A stretch of 64,000 nt of DNA, from assembly GCA_028386065.3 (NCBI GenBank), contig JAKUCV010001740.1, forward strand, positions 1 to 64,000, written 5' to 3'. The stretch's first letter is position 1. Every line of letters starts with the position of its first letter. Below the pieces are notes generated by a model, which ran no database searches, had not been told where the DNA came from, and saw only the letters and a list, made by a program, of their open reading frames with translations. The DNA comes from Turnera subulata. Lineage: Eukaryota; Streptophyta; Magnoliopsida; Malpighiales; Passifloraceae. Position numbers and translations under genes: made by a program. Positions 1 through 11,384 of this stretch are shown one piece after another.

Positions 1-480
1 TGACTGGTGTTATGTTTTGTGAATTGTTGTGCTCTGTGTTGCTGTTGCCATTGCCGGTGTATTTGTAGTTGATTTGTTTTGTATATTATTGGTTTATTTG
101 TCTGCGGTGAGACAGTGGTTGGTCTCACCCCCTCACAGTCTGTTTCAGGTTAACTGCTCATTGAGCAGTGGTGCATATCAGCAGGTGGCGGTGCTTTCCC
201 TCTCCTCGGGTCGGATCCATAGAGTTCACTACATACATGACATCATATGTTTAGTCTTCCGCTGCATACTCGTTGTTGTTTAATTTCTTGTATAATTGTT
301 CTTGAATTTTTGTTATTGATATTGTATCCCGGGTAGAAGGGCAATTTGGTCACTTCACATGATGTATAATCTTTAATGAATAATGTGGGATACGGGTGTC
401 CCGGGAATGATAAGGGCAGTTTGGCCAATCTAAAATTGATTTACAACTTATATTAATAAATTGGGACACGGGCGTTTCAA
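1..480. other. Unassigned sequence at the window edge
   Basis: No coding region is recognised here. The stretch about 325-476 contains three related short motifs around a CCCGGG or GGGACACGGG core, which looks like degenerate internal duplication. It ends abruptly where copia pol coding sequence begins, so it may be the flank of a 5'-truncated or rearranged copia copy. Confidence 0.4.
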
Positions 481-1251
481 ATGATCTTTTGCATAAGGCC
501 GGGATGGAGACCTGCAAATCCACCCAGACACCTGCCTCCACCTCCGTTACCCTTCGGAAGGGGGATGGACCTTCATTGCTTGATCCGACCTTATACCGAA
601 TGCTTGTTGGCTCATTACAATACCTGGCTATCACACAGCCGGACATTGCCTACTCAGTTAGTAAGGTTAGCCAATTTATGCATGCTCCATGTCATACCCA
701 TCTGGTTGCTGTCAAACGAATTTTGAGGTATCTTCAGCATACGTCTACACTTGGCTTGGCTATTTGTCACACACAAGATACTGGTGTTCAAGTCTATACT
801 GATGCCGACTGGGCTGGTAGTCCAGATGACCGGAAATCCACGGCAGGTTTTCTTGTGTTTTATAGGGGAAATCTAGTGGCATGGGCTTCACGGAAGCAAC
901 GCACAGTTGCTCGATCGTCAACCGAAGCAGAATATAAAGCCATGGCAGACGGCAGAGCTCATGTGGATCCAGAATATGCTCACTGAACTTGGTGTCCGGG
1001 TACCCAAACCTGTCCTTTGGTGTGATAATTTGGGGGCCACATTTCTTAGTCATAATCCGGTGATTAAAGCACGGACAAAGCACGTGGAAATTGACTTTCA
1101 CTTTGTGCGCGAGCAAGTAACAGCAGGGAAACTCCAGGTTCAGTTCATATCAAGTGAGGATCAGTTAGCCGACATTTTAACCAAACCACTATCCAGCACT
1201 CGGTTTGTGAGGATTCGCGACAAACTCAATCTCTGCTCTGCGGGCGGTTGA
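481..1251 (+). pseudogene. Copia pol fragment: RT C-terminus and RNase H
   Basis: This is the C-terminal end of a Ty1/copia polyprotein. The first frame (from 489) reads through the end of the reverse transcriptase (GSLQYLAITQPDIAYSV) into RNase H, with the acidic motif YTDADWAGSPDDRKSTAG and the SSTEAEYKA motif. A shift near 945-955 moves the reading into the next frame, which continues with WCDNLGA and HVEIDFHFVRE and ends just before the polypurine tract. The frameshift and the missing upstream domains make it non-functional. Family assignment rests on these conserved copia RNase H motifs and is secure; the exact subfamily is not known. Confidence 0.9.
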
Positions 1252-1490
1252 GTTTGCGGGGGGCTGTTAGAGATAATGTTAGTATTGTGATAATATTGAA
1301 GTTCTTCTAGTAAAGATCAGGATAGTCGTAACAGCTGTGTGCTTGTATCTTATAGTATTGTAACACTTATCATACTGAGACTTTGAGTCCTATTGTAATA
1401 CTATGTACAGTATTATAATAATAGAACCAGGAACATCATTTGATGTATCTAATTCCCAAATCACTTCTGTGTTTCTATAGATAGCAACAT
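481..1490 (+). mobile_element. 5'-truncated Ty1/copia retrotransposon remnant with 3' LTR
   Basis: The end of a copia pol gene is followed by a purine-rich polypurine tract (about 1251-1263) and then TGTTAGAG at 1265, the expected start of a 3' LTR. The LTR end near 1490 (after ATAGATAGCAACA) is a guess, because no second LTR is in the window to compare. Gag, protease, integrase and most of the reverse transcriptase are missing or lie outside the window. Confidence 0.75.
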
Positions 1491-2193
1491 CGCCCTTCAG
1501 ATTTCTTTGAAATGGATCTGAACCCCCTTTTTATTATAATAAAATATTCTTGAGATTCTCTCAACCATTAAAAGATTTATTTATTTATTTAAGTTAAAGC
1601 TTACAGTGACATTTGCAAATTAATTAACTAAGCCAACCACATTCAGGTTTGCTGTTTGTTATTTTGATAAAGAAAATTGAATAAATAAAAAAGATGACTC
1701 AAATAAATAAGGCCCACGGCAGTCCCATCCTCCCTTTGTCCGCTTTGCCCCTTTCGAAAGTACTTGTTTACGGACTGGCCAAAGCCATAGTTCACAGATT
1801 TTCCTGATCTGCTCACTTTCTAAAATAAAACTCCAATTCTAATATAAGAATCCAAATATCAAATCTATACATACACTCTAGAAAACAATGACTTATTTCA
1901 ACAACTTCTCTAATGTCAGAGTTTGCTTCCTTCGCCATTATATTATATCGAGTTACGAAAAAATTGATCCGCAACTTCTTACTTTCCTCCTATACAAAAG
2001 TGACAGCAGTAATAACTCCTGGAAGCACATCCAAATGAAGCCCTTCACTGGGACCAGCTGCAGAAATTTGGACAATCCAAGAATTATAAAACCAGGATAT
2101 AGAAGACCAATAGCTCTGCATGAACCGAGAAACTTTCCAAGAGGTTTGTAAGAAATATCAGATCTTTCATCATATGGCATCATGTTACAGAAA
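1491..2193. other. Intergenic region and 3' side of EIL copy 1
   Basis: AT-rich sequence without a recognisable gene. The part next to 2193 should include the 3' untranslated region of the minus-strand EIL gene that ends at 2194. No other feature is supported. Confidence 0.5.
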
Positions 2194-4456
2194 CTATGAG
2201 GGAAATGAAGACAGCAAGGAATATAGCCCTTCTAAATCATGGTCTGTGCTACCGGATGTTCCAAAATCTATTGGCATGCTGTTAAACGGAGAATCATAGT
2301 GACTGGCAACAGGTCCATCATGGTAGTTGGGAAACATATCTATACCAAGATCAGACCAGTTCTCGATTATCCCATTTTCATTCATGTGTAGTGCAGCTGA
2401 TTGGGTTCCAAGATCTTCTGGCTTGACATTTGTTGCCATATGAGAGGGCTGTCCATCGCCACATACTCCATAACCACCTGAAATATTAAACAAATTTTGC
2501 GTTGCTCCATTATGCAACTCTGGAGTTTCTATAAAAGGAAAAAACTCAGCCCTCCTATCCACATTTATTTTCTGAGAAGAATTGACGGTAGCAGGAATGT
2601 AGTCAAAACCAGATGGAGAAAGAATGGAGTGGCCCTCAAAACAATTCTCTAGAGGCCCTAAAACTGAAGTCTCACTCTCCTGTTGAATGTTATTCAGATA
2701 CTCAACTGGCTGCGAAACAGCGTGGTTCGTATTATGGAAAATGTTTCTCTGCTCAACTTGTGGCAGTGAATCCTCATGGACAGGCCTTTCAGTCTCTTGA
2801 GACAGTGAATGCATATTTGTAGGTAATCCAGCCTGTGGATCAGCATGACCTGAACCAAGGCGGCACTTTTTTCCCTTTGACTTCTTTTCTTGCTGCTCAA
2901 GAGGTTGGACAGGCTTGGAAGTGCTATTTTTTACACTTCTTCCTGGCTCAATGTCCTTTTGTTGACTTGCCCGGTTATATCTAGATGAAACAGAACCCAC
3001 ACCATCATCAACATCGTAATCACTGTCACTACTTAAGGGACGCTGCTTCCTTTTGGAGCGGTTACCTTGAGGTGTTTCCGTTATACCAGATGTGCCATTC
3101 TCGCTGATAGGTTGCCGAATAAGGGATTCCTCTCTACTCAATACCCCCAACCAAATAGCACTTTCCTTGGCAGTCATCTTGTCCTGAAGGCATTTTGACT
3201 GCCGAACATGCTTCCTTACTTTTGCAATATCAGGAGACATATGCTTTATTACCGCAGTTAATACCCCAACTTTCCACATCTTCTTCAAATCATGTGGTTT
3301 CCTATATGGAGGACTCTGACCCTGGGGCAATCCTAATTTTACCCACCAAACTTCATTCCCAGTAGGCCACCACGGTGGTGGAATCCCCTTCTCCAGAGGG
3401 TACTTCCTTTGAGGTGGATCACAGTGTTGCATCAATGAAGATAAAAGAGACCCCAAAGTTGCATCTTGCAGGTCTTGCAGAACGCTTTGGGAGTTCCCGT
3501 TTCCATTGTTCTCTGCCTCACCCATGGCCAAGCACTCTGCTTCATACTTCACAATGGCTGCCGGTCCATTCTTGTCAAATTTTACCTTTTCTTTCCACCA
3601 AGCCCTTAGGTTATCAGATGAACCACTGACTGGCTTACCCTTTTCAGGAATGATTCCATAGACAAACCCTCGCGCTTGGCACACTTCCATTAGCTTCAAC
3701 ATATACTTGAGGATCCCATCTTGGGCTCTCGACATTTTCTTCCGACGAGCCTGATCAGAGGTCTGTTTATGCTTCTGCTTCTCTGCTGCCTGCTGAGCGG
3801 CCAGCTTCTGTTTATCCTTGAGTCTTTTGAGTTTGATACGATCCTTCCACATCCGCCTCTCCAATTCCTCAGCTTCAATTTCCTCATCGCTAACATCCCT
3901 CTCAGCAATGTTATTGCAGGTTATGTCATCAGCGTCAAAGTCCGAGCTGCCAGCAAAAATGAGACACCAAACCCCGAAAGGTTCATGAAAACAAACATAC
4001 TTCTATTATGAGCATAAGAACAATTGGTTTCATCACCACCCCAGACACAAACAGTAGTAATCCTAGAATCTTGGAGCCAAGCATCCAAACACACAAAATT
4101 TAAATTGTTTTATTCACAGAAAACTGTAAAACAAAATCAATCGATCAATGTTTGGCATTTTATATTCAAAGGTTTCCCTTAATTTCAATCAAACAATGAT
4201 ACAATAAATAATGGCATATAAAATCAACCCAGAAATTCAAAGCAACCAAATAATATGGGAACACATACACTGCCAGGCCACGACACATACACAACCAAAC
4301 ACATAATTTCAACAAACCAAGCAACGTTTCTACTACTGATTCGACATATAATTTTAAAATCCTAATATGAATATTGTGGTGGGTGTTAGGGTAAAAGATG
4401 GGAGTTCTGAGAAAACGTTACCAAATATCCGCTCCAATCTCTCCCAATCCAGCCAT
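2194..4456 (-). CDS. EIN3-like transcription factor, EIL3/SLIM1 type (copy 1)
   Basis: This encodes a nuclear EIN3-family DNA-binding protein of about 595 residues. Exon 1 is 4456-4422 (35 nt, starting [11 protein letters not shown]) and exon 2 is 3946-2194; the 475-nt intron has GTAACG and a GCAG end. The N-terminus has an acidic stretch ([16 protein letters not shown]) followed by a basic helix. The central EIN3 DNA-binding domain runs roughly from residue 35 to 300, with [32 protein letters not shown] and [16 protein letters not shown]. The C-terminal half is low-complexity and divergent. The N-terminal pattern matches EIL3/SLIM1, which in Arabidopsis controls the sulfur-limitation response, better than EIN3/EIL1 of ethylene signalling. 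The sulfur role is inferred from that family match. The gene looks intact, with a TAG stop. The EIL paralogue at 8965 shares the same first-exon length and intron phase. Confidence 0.93.
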
Positions 4457-6064
4457 CGAAATATATAAAGTTTGGGACTTTGGAGTTGGAAAGTGGATTT
4501 GGGGGCCTGCGCTGCAGGAAAAGGGTTTAAGGGTATCTTGAGTGAGAAGGGAACGAAGCCAGAAGAGAGGAGGATTGGCATGGACCAAAAGAGGGGTTCT
4601 TTCTTGTGTGTTCTCTTCTCTTCTCTCGCCGCCAGTCAGCCAGCCAGAGGAGAAAAACTGTTTCTTTCTGCTCTCTATAAATGTCCAAGTTCAATGCACC
4701 AATCAAGCCCAGTCAGTGTATTTAAACTATGTATGTGTGGCGCGACAATATAGAGGGACAGAGAGAGTCCAGTTTTGTGTTTTGTTTCGATTTCTGATTT
4801 CTCTCATTTATGTGTCCCGAATAGAATAAGAGTCCTTCCAAGGCTATTTTTCCATTTGTGTCCCTTAATAATACTAATTGGAGCCCAAAACGGAGTCCAA
4901 CTGCTCTGGTACATTGGAAAAGAAACAAGCACGAAAAAGGATCATAATAACGCATAAGTCCTCCTAAAAATAAGTCTTGGCATTGCCACTATTTGAAATC
5001 CAATATACTAATAATAATCGAACTTATAATCCTTGTCAAAAAATAAATAAATCAAAATACAATCTTCCTGCTTACACCTTGCATCAACTACATAGTTATC
5101 ATGAAACTAACAAGGTTGTCCTCATTCTAGCTAAAACTAGTCAGTTGTGAGGAAAGCCTCCCCAACCCACGAGGAGTGAGATCCGATATGTGTAGAAAAT
5201 GCAAAGTTACCCTTAAGGTATGTGTTGGTTAATATGTACCACAAATACTAAAATATGCTTTTTAATCATTTTGTCTCATTACCTATTAAAAATTATTTTT
5301 GAGAAGCTGATTGTTGATGCAAACGGCAACAACTGCATTTTTTTTTTAATTTGCTGTAATATTCTAATATTTACATTTTAATATGTAATTAAAATTAAAG
5401 ACACTACTATGTTGCTAATGATCTTGAATTTTGAATTATATATCGATAAGTGAAAAATTGTTTGGCTTTTATTAATTTTTTTTAATAAAATAGAATCCCC
5501 GCGGAGGTATTATTCTCCGAGGAGAATGTGCACGGGGAGAAAAGATAAAGCCGGGAATGAAAGTAGGCACAAGGGCGGGAGCTGGGGGCCAAGGAAGATT
5601 TTGGAGGGACCCCGACTCAAACTGTACTGCATATGGCACACCTTGGTCCTTAGCTTTATTTAACTACATCTTTCTACTAAACAAATCCTATGTATGATTG
5701 TAAGAAGCGTAGCTTATTACTGAAAATAAATTCAATTAATTTCATCATCTTACTATTTACTCGTTTGACCCTATAACTAAGGTCTTCCAAGATCGCTAAC
5801 AGAAATATGAGGCTTACAAGATAAGATGCATAGTTAGCATACTCTACCCATAAATTCTATGGTGCTTATAATATCATAATCAATAAGGATACTTAAAATA
5901 AGAAAATTAAAGAAAACTATAATTTTTACCCATTATTCCATTGCCGAGGCATTAAGAATTATTGATGTTGCACTACAATTTTATATAATGTTGCACTCTT
6001 TATCGGATGCTAATGGTGTCACTATCCATGGTTTAAATGTAGAAAACAAAGGGAACTTTTACAC
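4457..6064. other. Intergenic region upstream of EIL copy 1
   Basis: Promoter side of the minus-strand EIL gene, followed by AT-rich intergenic DNA. A pyrimidine-rich (plus strand) stretch at about 4597-4640 would read as a GA-rich leader on the gene's strand. A GC-richer patch at about 5496-5630 is not recognised. No gene is supported. Confidence 0.5.
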
Positions 6065-6074
6065 ATTGTCTTTC

Positions 6075-6194
6075 GGGGATAATGACTCCGCGAGTCTTAT
6101 GTCTTTTCTCGAAATCTCATTTGAGTCCTAAAATAGAAAAACGACTCATCCGAGTCCTACAACGTTTAAAAAGAACACCAATTGAGTCCCCGTC
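6075..6194 (+). repeat. Left terminal inverted repeat of the Pack-MULE
   Basis: About 120 bp that match the reverse complement of 7552-7671 with few mismatches. Weaker similarity continues to about 6215. Confidence 0.93.
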
Positions 6195-6442
6195 CAGTTT
6201 TCCGTCAAATTTTTGTTGACCTGGCCGTTAAGTATATATGTGGAAAATTACAAAAATTTAAATAAAATAACCAAAAGATAACAAATTCGGAAACTAAAAA
6301 TTAATAGTAAATCAATAATAATTAATTATAATGAGTTGACAAAATAACAATTAATGATAGTTAATAGCAATTAATCAATTAAATCTACACTAACCGTTGT
6401 TTCTCCTACCCTTTTCCCCAAATTCAAACCCCATCGGACTCC

Positions 6443-7182
6443 TTGGCCCTGGTGCCGCTCCCCAACTCTTCCCCTCCCCCACCCCCTCCTCCTCCTCCCC
6501 CTCCTCCCCAGTCCCGCCCCTTACCCATCCGCGAAAACTGCTGGAATGAGGAGGCCACCTCCACCCTCGTCGACGTCTGGGGCCGCCGCTACCTGGAGCT
6601 CAACCGCGGCAACCTCCGCCACAAGGACTGGCAGGACGTAGCCGTCGCCGTCAACGCCCTCCACGGCCACACCAAGAAGACCTACCGCACCGACGTCCAG
6701 TGTAAGAACCGGATCGACACCATCAAGAAGAAGTACAAGGTCGAGAAGTGGGCTGTTGCTATCGTCCGGTGAGCCACTACCTACCCTTCCTTATCTCTCT
6801 CTTTCTCTCTACTCTTCGTTTCTAGGTTTGATCTATTGATGTGTTCGTTGTTTTGGTGGCGAGTCGGCTGAGGGCTTGTGCTCGGGGTTCACCGGCGTGG
6901 GCTTGTGCTCGGGTCTGTCCTTGAGTGGTGGTCGGGTCAATGGTGGCTGGTGGTGGCTGCTGTTGGGTTGCACATGCTGTATTGGTGCTCGGGTTTTGTT
7001 CGGGCAGAGACAAGCCGGACAAGCTCCACCGCAAGTACGCCGAGATCTACATGGCACTCGACATCGTGCTCCGCGGCGTCAGCAATATTCGAGGTGTTCT
7101 CGAGTGCCCGATTCGAGCTGCCGCCAGAGACGAGGTGGTGGCGAGCCTGGTGTCGGCTGGGGTTAGTGAGCAGGAGGGTTAG
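6443..7182 (+). CDS. Putative chimeric trihelix/TML-like gene inside the Pack-MULE
   Basis: Two captured fragments can be joined by one intron. The first (to 6768) has a proline run and then a trihelix (SANT/Myb-like, ASIL group) DNA-binding segment: [28 protein letters not shown] and [14 protein letters not shown] donor GTGAGC at 6769 and an acceptor GCAG ending at 7007 define a 239-nt intron. Joining 6768 to 7008 keeps the frame and gives [20 protein letters not shown] followed by about 35 more residues to a TAG at 7180. That second part resembles the plant TPLATE-complex subunit TML (muniscin-like); this identification is from memory of the family and is moderate. No ATG is seen in frame upstream; 6443 is a TTG after the last upstream in-frame stop. 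It may be a transcribed chimera or just debris. Confidence 0.55.
6535..6768 (+). pseudogene. Captured trihelix transcription factor fragment
   Basis: GC-rich coding-like sequence for a single trihelix DNA-binding domain, lacking the C-terminal coiled coil of full-length ASIL-type factors. The tryptophans of the predicted helices are visible (CWNEEAT, DVWGRRY, HKDWQDV). It is cut off after VEKWAVAIV, where non-homologous sequence begins. Confidence 0.8.
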
Positions 7183-7290
7183 AAGCAACCCGAGTAGGAG
7201 GCAGAGGCGGTTAAGGATCCACTTGCTGCTAGAGAGGCTATTAACAAGTCGGGCCTTGCCTCGCCGGAGCCGAGTTCGTCTTCACAAGTA
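7008..7290 (+). pseudogene. Captured gene fragment, probably TML-like
   Basis: The frame from 7009 reads [20 protein letters not shown], then breaks. Around 7088-7130 the next frame contains [12 protein letters not shown], and the first frame later resumes with RDEVVASL; after the stop, DPLAAREAINKS-like sequence follows. This mosaic of frames is what a captured and partly deleted exon would give. The pieces fit, in order, the muniscin-like TPLATE subunit TML, but this could not be checked by a search. Confidence 0.55.
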
Positions 7291-7551
7291 AGTGCCTCGT
7301 TGCCTCCGCCACTCGAGGTTTTTGTGGGTGTATGGCTGTGGAGATAGGAGGAGGAGGAGAAAGGATTAGGAGAAAAAGATAATGATTAAGTTGTTTTTTC
7401 TCTGGGTTAATGATAATTTTATTTGTTTTTTTTAATTAATGATTTATTATTGAGTCTTTGATATGGCAGCTTACATGGCGTATTATCAGTGATGTGGATC
7501 TGATGTGGCTAAGAAAAGTCAAAATTAACAGAAAAATTGGATGGAAATATA

Positions 7552-7671
7552 GACGGGGACTCAATTGGTGTTCTTTTTAAACGTTGTAGGACTCGAATGA
7601 GTCGTTTTTCTTTTTTAGGACTCAAATGAGATTTCGGGAAAAGATATAGGACTCGCGGAGTCATTATCCCC
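7552..7671 (-). repeat. Right terminal inverted repeat of the Pack-MULE
   Basis: Reverse complement of 6075-6194 with a few substitutions; ends in CATTATCCCC immediately before the 10-bp target duplication. Confidence 0.93.
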
Positions 7672-7681
7672 ATTGTCTTTC

Positions 7682-8964
7682 TGCCCTCAAGTTTTTACTG
7701 CCATTGCGCAAGAGTCAATGAAAAGCATGGTTCCCCGTGTCTAGTTGTAGACGGATGAAGCTTGAGACTCACTTAAACCAGTTTAACCAACCAATTACGG
7801 AACTTTTTCATTCCCTACAAATGGGTTACCATCATATAAACAAGAGCTGATGATCATCTAGATTTGCTGAAGAACATCTAGTTATTTGCCATTTCATCCT
7901 CTGTTATCCAGTTCTGGGTCTGAAGCAGAATTGAACCCCCCCCTGGCAGAACAACGCTCCTTGGCCTCTTGCTTCAGAGGCAAAATGCCCAGCTGATAGC
8001 TTCTGTTGCTGATAGAAGCTTGAAAAATCGAGGCAGACAAATATGTAAAAGCCGTTTATTAGTGCTTGCAGGCAACCAATACTAAGACATTGGAAAACTA
8101 AAATGACAATTCATGATCAAATGATGGTGAAGATCCAGTGAAAAGACCCATGAATATAGAAAAATGATAAGCGCTGATGAGAGGCAGGCTTGTGAAATAG
8201 ACTGATGCCAACAGAGTAACAAAGTTCCCATCTGGTATGTGTGTATTTGGCACAATTACTTCCCGACACCAGCTCAATACATATAATTTTCCAAAACAAA
8301 TGACCTTAGGAGCCTCCTATCTATGTAATGAGAAGCTACCAATTGCACAGTCAAAAAATATGGTATTTTAAGCTCACTTATGATTTATACTATAACATAG
8401 CAACCCCACAACTCGTTATCTAACCAACTCACAGAAACGTAATTGTAGCATTGCACATCAAACTTGTAAATAGGCAAATACAAGCATTTCGCTTCCGCAG
8501 CACATCACCAAAGCAGTATTGTGTAAAATGAATGAGGGGGAAAAAAATAGCTCAGAAATTAAAACTGTACTAGCATTGAAAAAGAATATACAGCAAGTAC
8601 GTGGCAACTCATTTGTACAGTCCAACATACATTTAAGTGAACTCTACTTGCTTGCCATTTTCATTGGAGAATACCAGAGCCTACTTGGATTAAAAAAAAA
8701 TGTTTTTCCATTTCCTTACTGCATTTTAGTTAACTTACAAAAAAATCAAGAAGTTAAATAACTTACAGTCTTCAAATGGAAAACAATGAAACAACTGTGG
8801 CATCCATCAGGAGGAGGAAAAGAGACTTTACCACCAGGAAGTGATACTGCTGTGGTTTTGGCAGTTCCTGAACCTAACAATAACAAGCGAAGACAGAAAA
8901 TCAAATTTTCATACTAAAAGGACCAATTTGGATTGTCGATTAGTAATCAACATAACATACAATT
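7682..8964. other. Intergenic region and 3' side of EIL copy 2
   Basis: AT-rich DNA without a recognisable gene. The part next to 8964 should hold the 3' untranslated region of the minus-strand EIL gene. Short open frames here show no domain motifs. Confidence 0.5.
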
Positions 8965-11384
8965 CTATGATGCGCCCAAGTATTCGATCAATTCTGCATC
9001 ATTGAAAAATTCGTCGATCGAAGTAGGGAGTTCTTCAAGGTTAAGGTTGAAAGGATAGAGACTATAAGGAGAAAATAGGTGACTATCAATAGCTCGATCT
9101 TGATCAGCAGGAAATGTTTCTTTATCAAAATGATGCAGGTCTCCTTCAGGGATCTGATTCTCACTCCCGGGAAGCACTTGGCCATGCACAACATTACCCT
9201 CTGGTCTGATGATGTCCAATGCCATATCAGAATGCCGCCCATCTTGTATGGGCCTGTAATCAACTGGTGGATTATATAAATTATAATTGGCACCAGGTAA
9301 TTCTGAATTTGGAACTGATGGATCATAGATGGGCGTTCCATCCACATACATTCCCTCCATAGACGGAACATTGGCAGAGGGAATTGCAGAGAAGTAGTTA
9401 AAGTCAGAAGAGGACAGGTTAGGTTCACCATCAGGATCCTTCTCTGGAGGCTTCAAAGAAGAAGTATCATTTTCTTGCTGACTCCCATGCACCTGATGTT
9501 CAATTAGATGCAAACCAGCGCCATTCATATCAGGCAAGGAATCTACCTGCTCGGTACGATCACCCATAGGCACTTCAGGGTGGCTAGATTTTAAACGCTG
9601 CCTTTTCCTCCTTGGCTGCTTTTCCTCTTGTTCTTTCCCCTGCAAATTACGGGATGAGTGACTTGGAACACTCAAAGGTTCCACATCCATAAGCTGATTT
9701 TTCCTGCTATCTTTGGATGAAACAGAACCTACACCTTCGTCGGCCCCATCCACATCGTAATCGCTGTCACTACTAAATGCTGGTTGCTTCTTTTTACCAT
9801 GGCTACCTTGAGGTGTTTCAGTTATAGTAGACATGCCATTATCACTGCTATGTTGCCGAATGAGGGATTCTTCTCGACTCAATACTGCCAGCCAAATAGC
9901 ACTTTCCTTTGCAGTCATTTTATCCTGCAAGCACTTTGACTGGCGTACGTGCCTCCTAATTTTGGCAATATCCGGCGACATGTGCTTTATCACAGCAGTT
10001 AATACCCCAACCTTCCACATCTTCTTCAAATCATGTGGCTTCTTATAAGGAGGAATATGACCTTTAGGCAGACCTGCTTTGACCCACCAATCTTCGTTTC
10101 CAGTTGGCCACCAAGGTGGTGGAATTCCCTTTTCCAGAGGGTACTTCCTCTGTGGGGGATTACAATGTTGCATCAAAGAAGATAAGAGAGACCCCAACGT
10201 CGCATCCTGCAGGTCTTGAAGAACACTTTGAGAATTTCCATTTCCACTGCTATCTGCTTCACCCATGGCTAAACACTCTGCATCATACTTTGCAATTGCT
10301 GCCGGTCCATTCTTATCAAACTTAACTTTTTCTTTCCACCAAGCCCTTATGTTATCAGAAGAGCCACTTACTGGCTTACCCTTATCAGGAATTATTCCAT
10401 ACACGAACCCACGAGCATTGCACACCTCCATGAGCTTCAGCATATACTTGAGGATCCCATCTTGGGCTCTAGACATTTTCTTCCTGCGGGCTTGATCAGA
10501 GACCTGCTTTGGCTTTTGCTTCTCTGCAGCCTGTTGTGCTGCAAGCTTCTGTCTTTCCCTAATCCTTTTTAGTTTGACACGATCCTTCCACATCCGCCTC
10601 TCTAAATCTTCCGTTTCAATCTCTTCATCGCTAACATCTTTCTCAGCAATATTGTCACATCTTATGTCATCAGCTTCAATTTCGGAACTGCAGCCAAATG
10701 CGCTTTGAATTAGTAAAACTCCAATAATCCAATACGTGACCCCCAAAAAACAGTAAGCAAGCAAAACATAAAAATCAGCACAAGTAACCTACAAAAAATG
10801 CTACCCTTTGTCATCTCCAAATGAGGGAAACCAAACATCTGGATGAAGCACTCAATGATGTAATAAAGCTTCTGTCTATTCTATCTCAAAATAGTGGAAT
10901 GTTAATGAGTCCCAGACAACCTAAACTCTGAACTTTCATGTACATCTTTAATAGAGATCATTCAGCATCAGTAAAACATTTGGTCATACAAAAGGCCGAG
11001 CCTCATAACATCAAGTTTCCAAATACAACTCAAAGTGTCATTCATACAGGATTCATAAGCAGAAAAACAAACCTATATTCAACCCTAACCATTTTTCACC
11101 ACAAACGAAGACAAAAAAGGAAAAAAAGGAATCGAATTTCTGCATTTCTAAGATTACCCATCTCGTAAAACCATTGAAAACATGCAAAGCAACCAAAATT
11201 CAATAATTGAAAGCACCAATCCAATCAAAGGGAATCAAATTCGACAGAAGGGACCAACTCAACAACAATCATAACAACACCGCCATGGAGGAAACTGATA
11301 AACGGGAGCAACCAAAAGATTGAAACTTTATTATCGGGGAGGCACTTACTCAATCTCGGCAGCAATCTCGTCCAGGTCACCCAT
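8965..11384 (-). CDS. EIN3-like transcription factor, EIL3/SLIM1 type (copy 2)
   Basis: This encodes a 585-residue EIN3-family protein. Exon 1 is 11384-11350 (35 nt, [11 protein letters not shown]) and exon 2 is 10687-8965; the 662-nt intron begins GTAAGT and ends GCAG. The spliced N-terminus ([19 protein letters not shown]) is typical of EIL3/SLIM1. Features in order are an acidic segment ([16 protein letters not shown]), a basic region, the DNA-binding domain to about residue 300 ([34 protein letters not shown]), a basic patch ([11 protein letters not shown]) that could be a nuclear signal, and an acidic C-terminus ending [12 protein letters not shown]. An in-frame ATG inside the intron (10764) is not the real start: the sequence between it and 10687 has no family similarity. 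The family regulates sulfur-deficiency genes in Arabidopsis; that role is inferred. Confidence 0.95.

Larger units (their letters stand above)
6075..7671. mobile_element. Pack-MULE (Mutator-like element carrying host gene fragments)
   Basis: The element has long terminal inverted repeats, starting GGGGATAATGACTCCG on the left and ending in the reverse complement on the right. It is flanked by a perfect 10-bp direct repeat ATTGTCTTTC at 6065-6074 and 7672-7681. Long inverted repeats plus a 9-10 bp target duplication are the hallmark of the Mutator superfamily. No transposase is present. The interior is GC-rich compared with its AT-rich surroundings and carries pieces of two unrelated host genes, which defines a Pack-MULE. 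The two ends are about 90 percent alike by eye over 120 bp. Confidence 0.93.

Noticed and set aside
10688..10764. Start of EIL copy 2 at the in-frame ATG at 10764
   Set aside because: The added residues have no EIL similarity. A GCAG acceptor at 10688 and the 35-nt exon at 11350-11384 give a proper family N-terminus.
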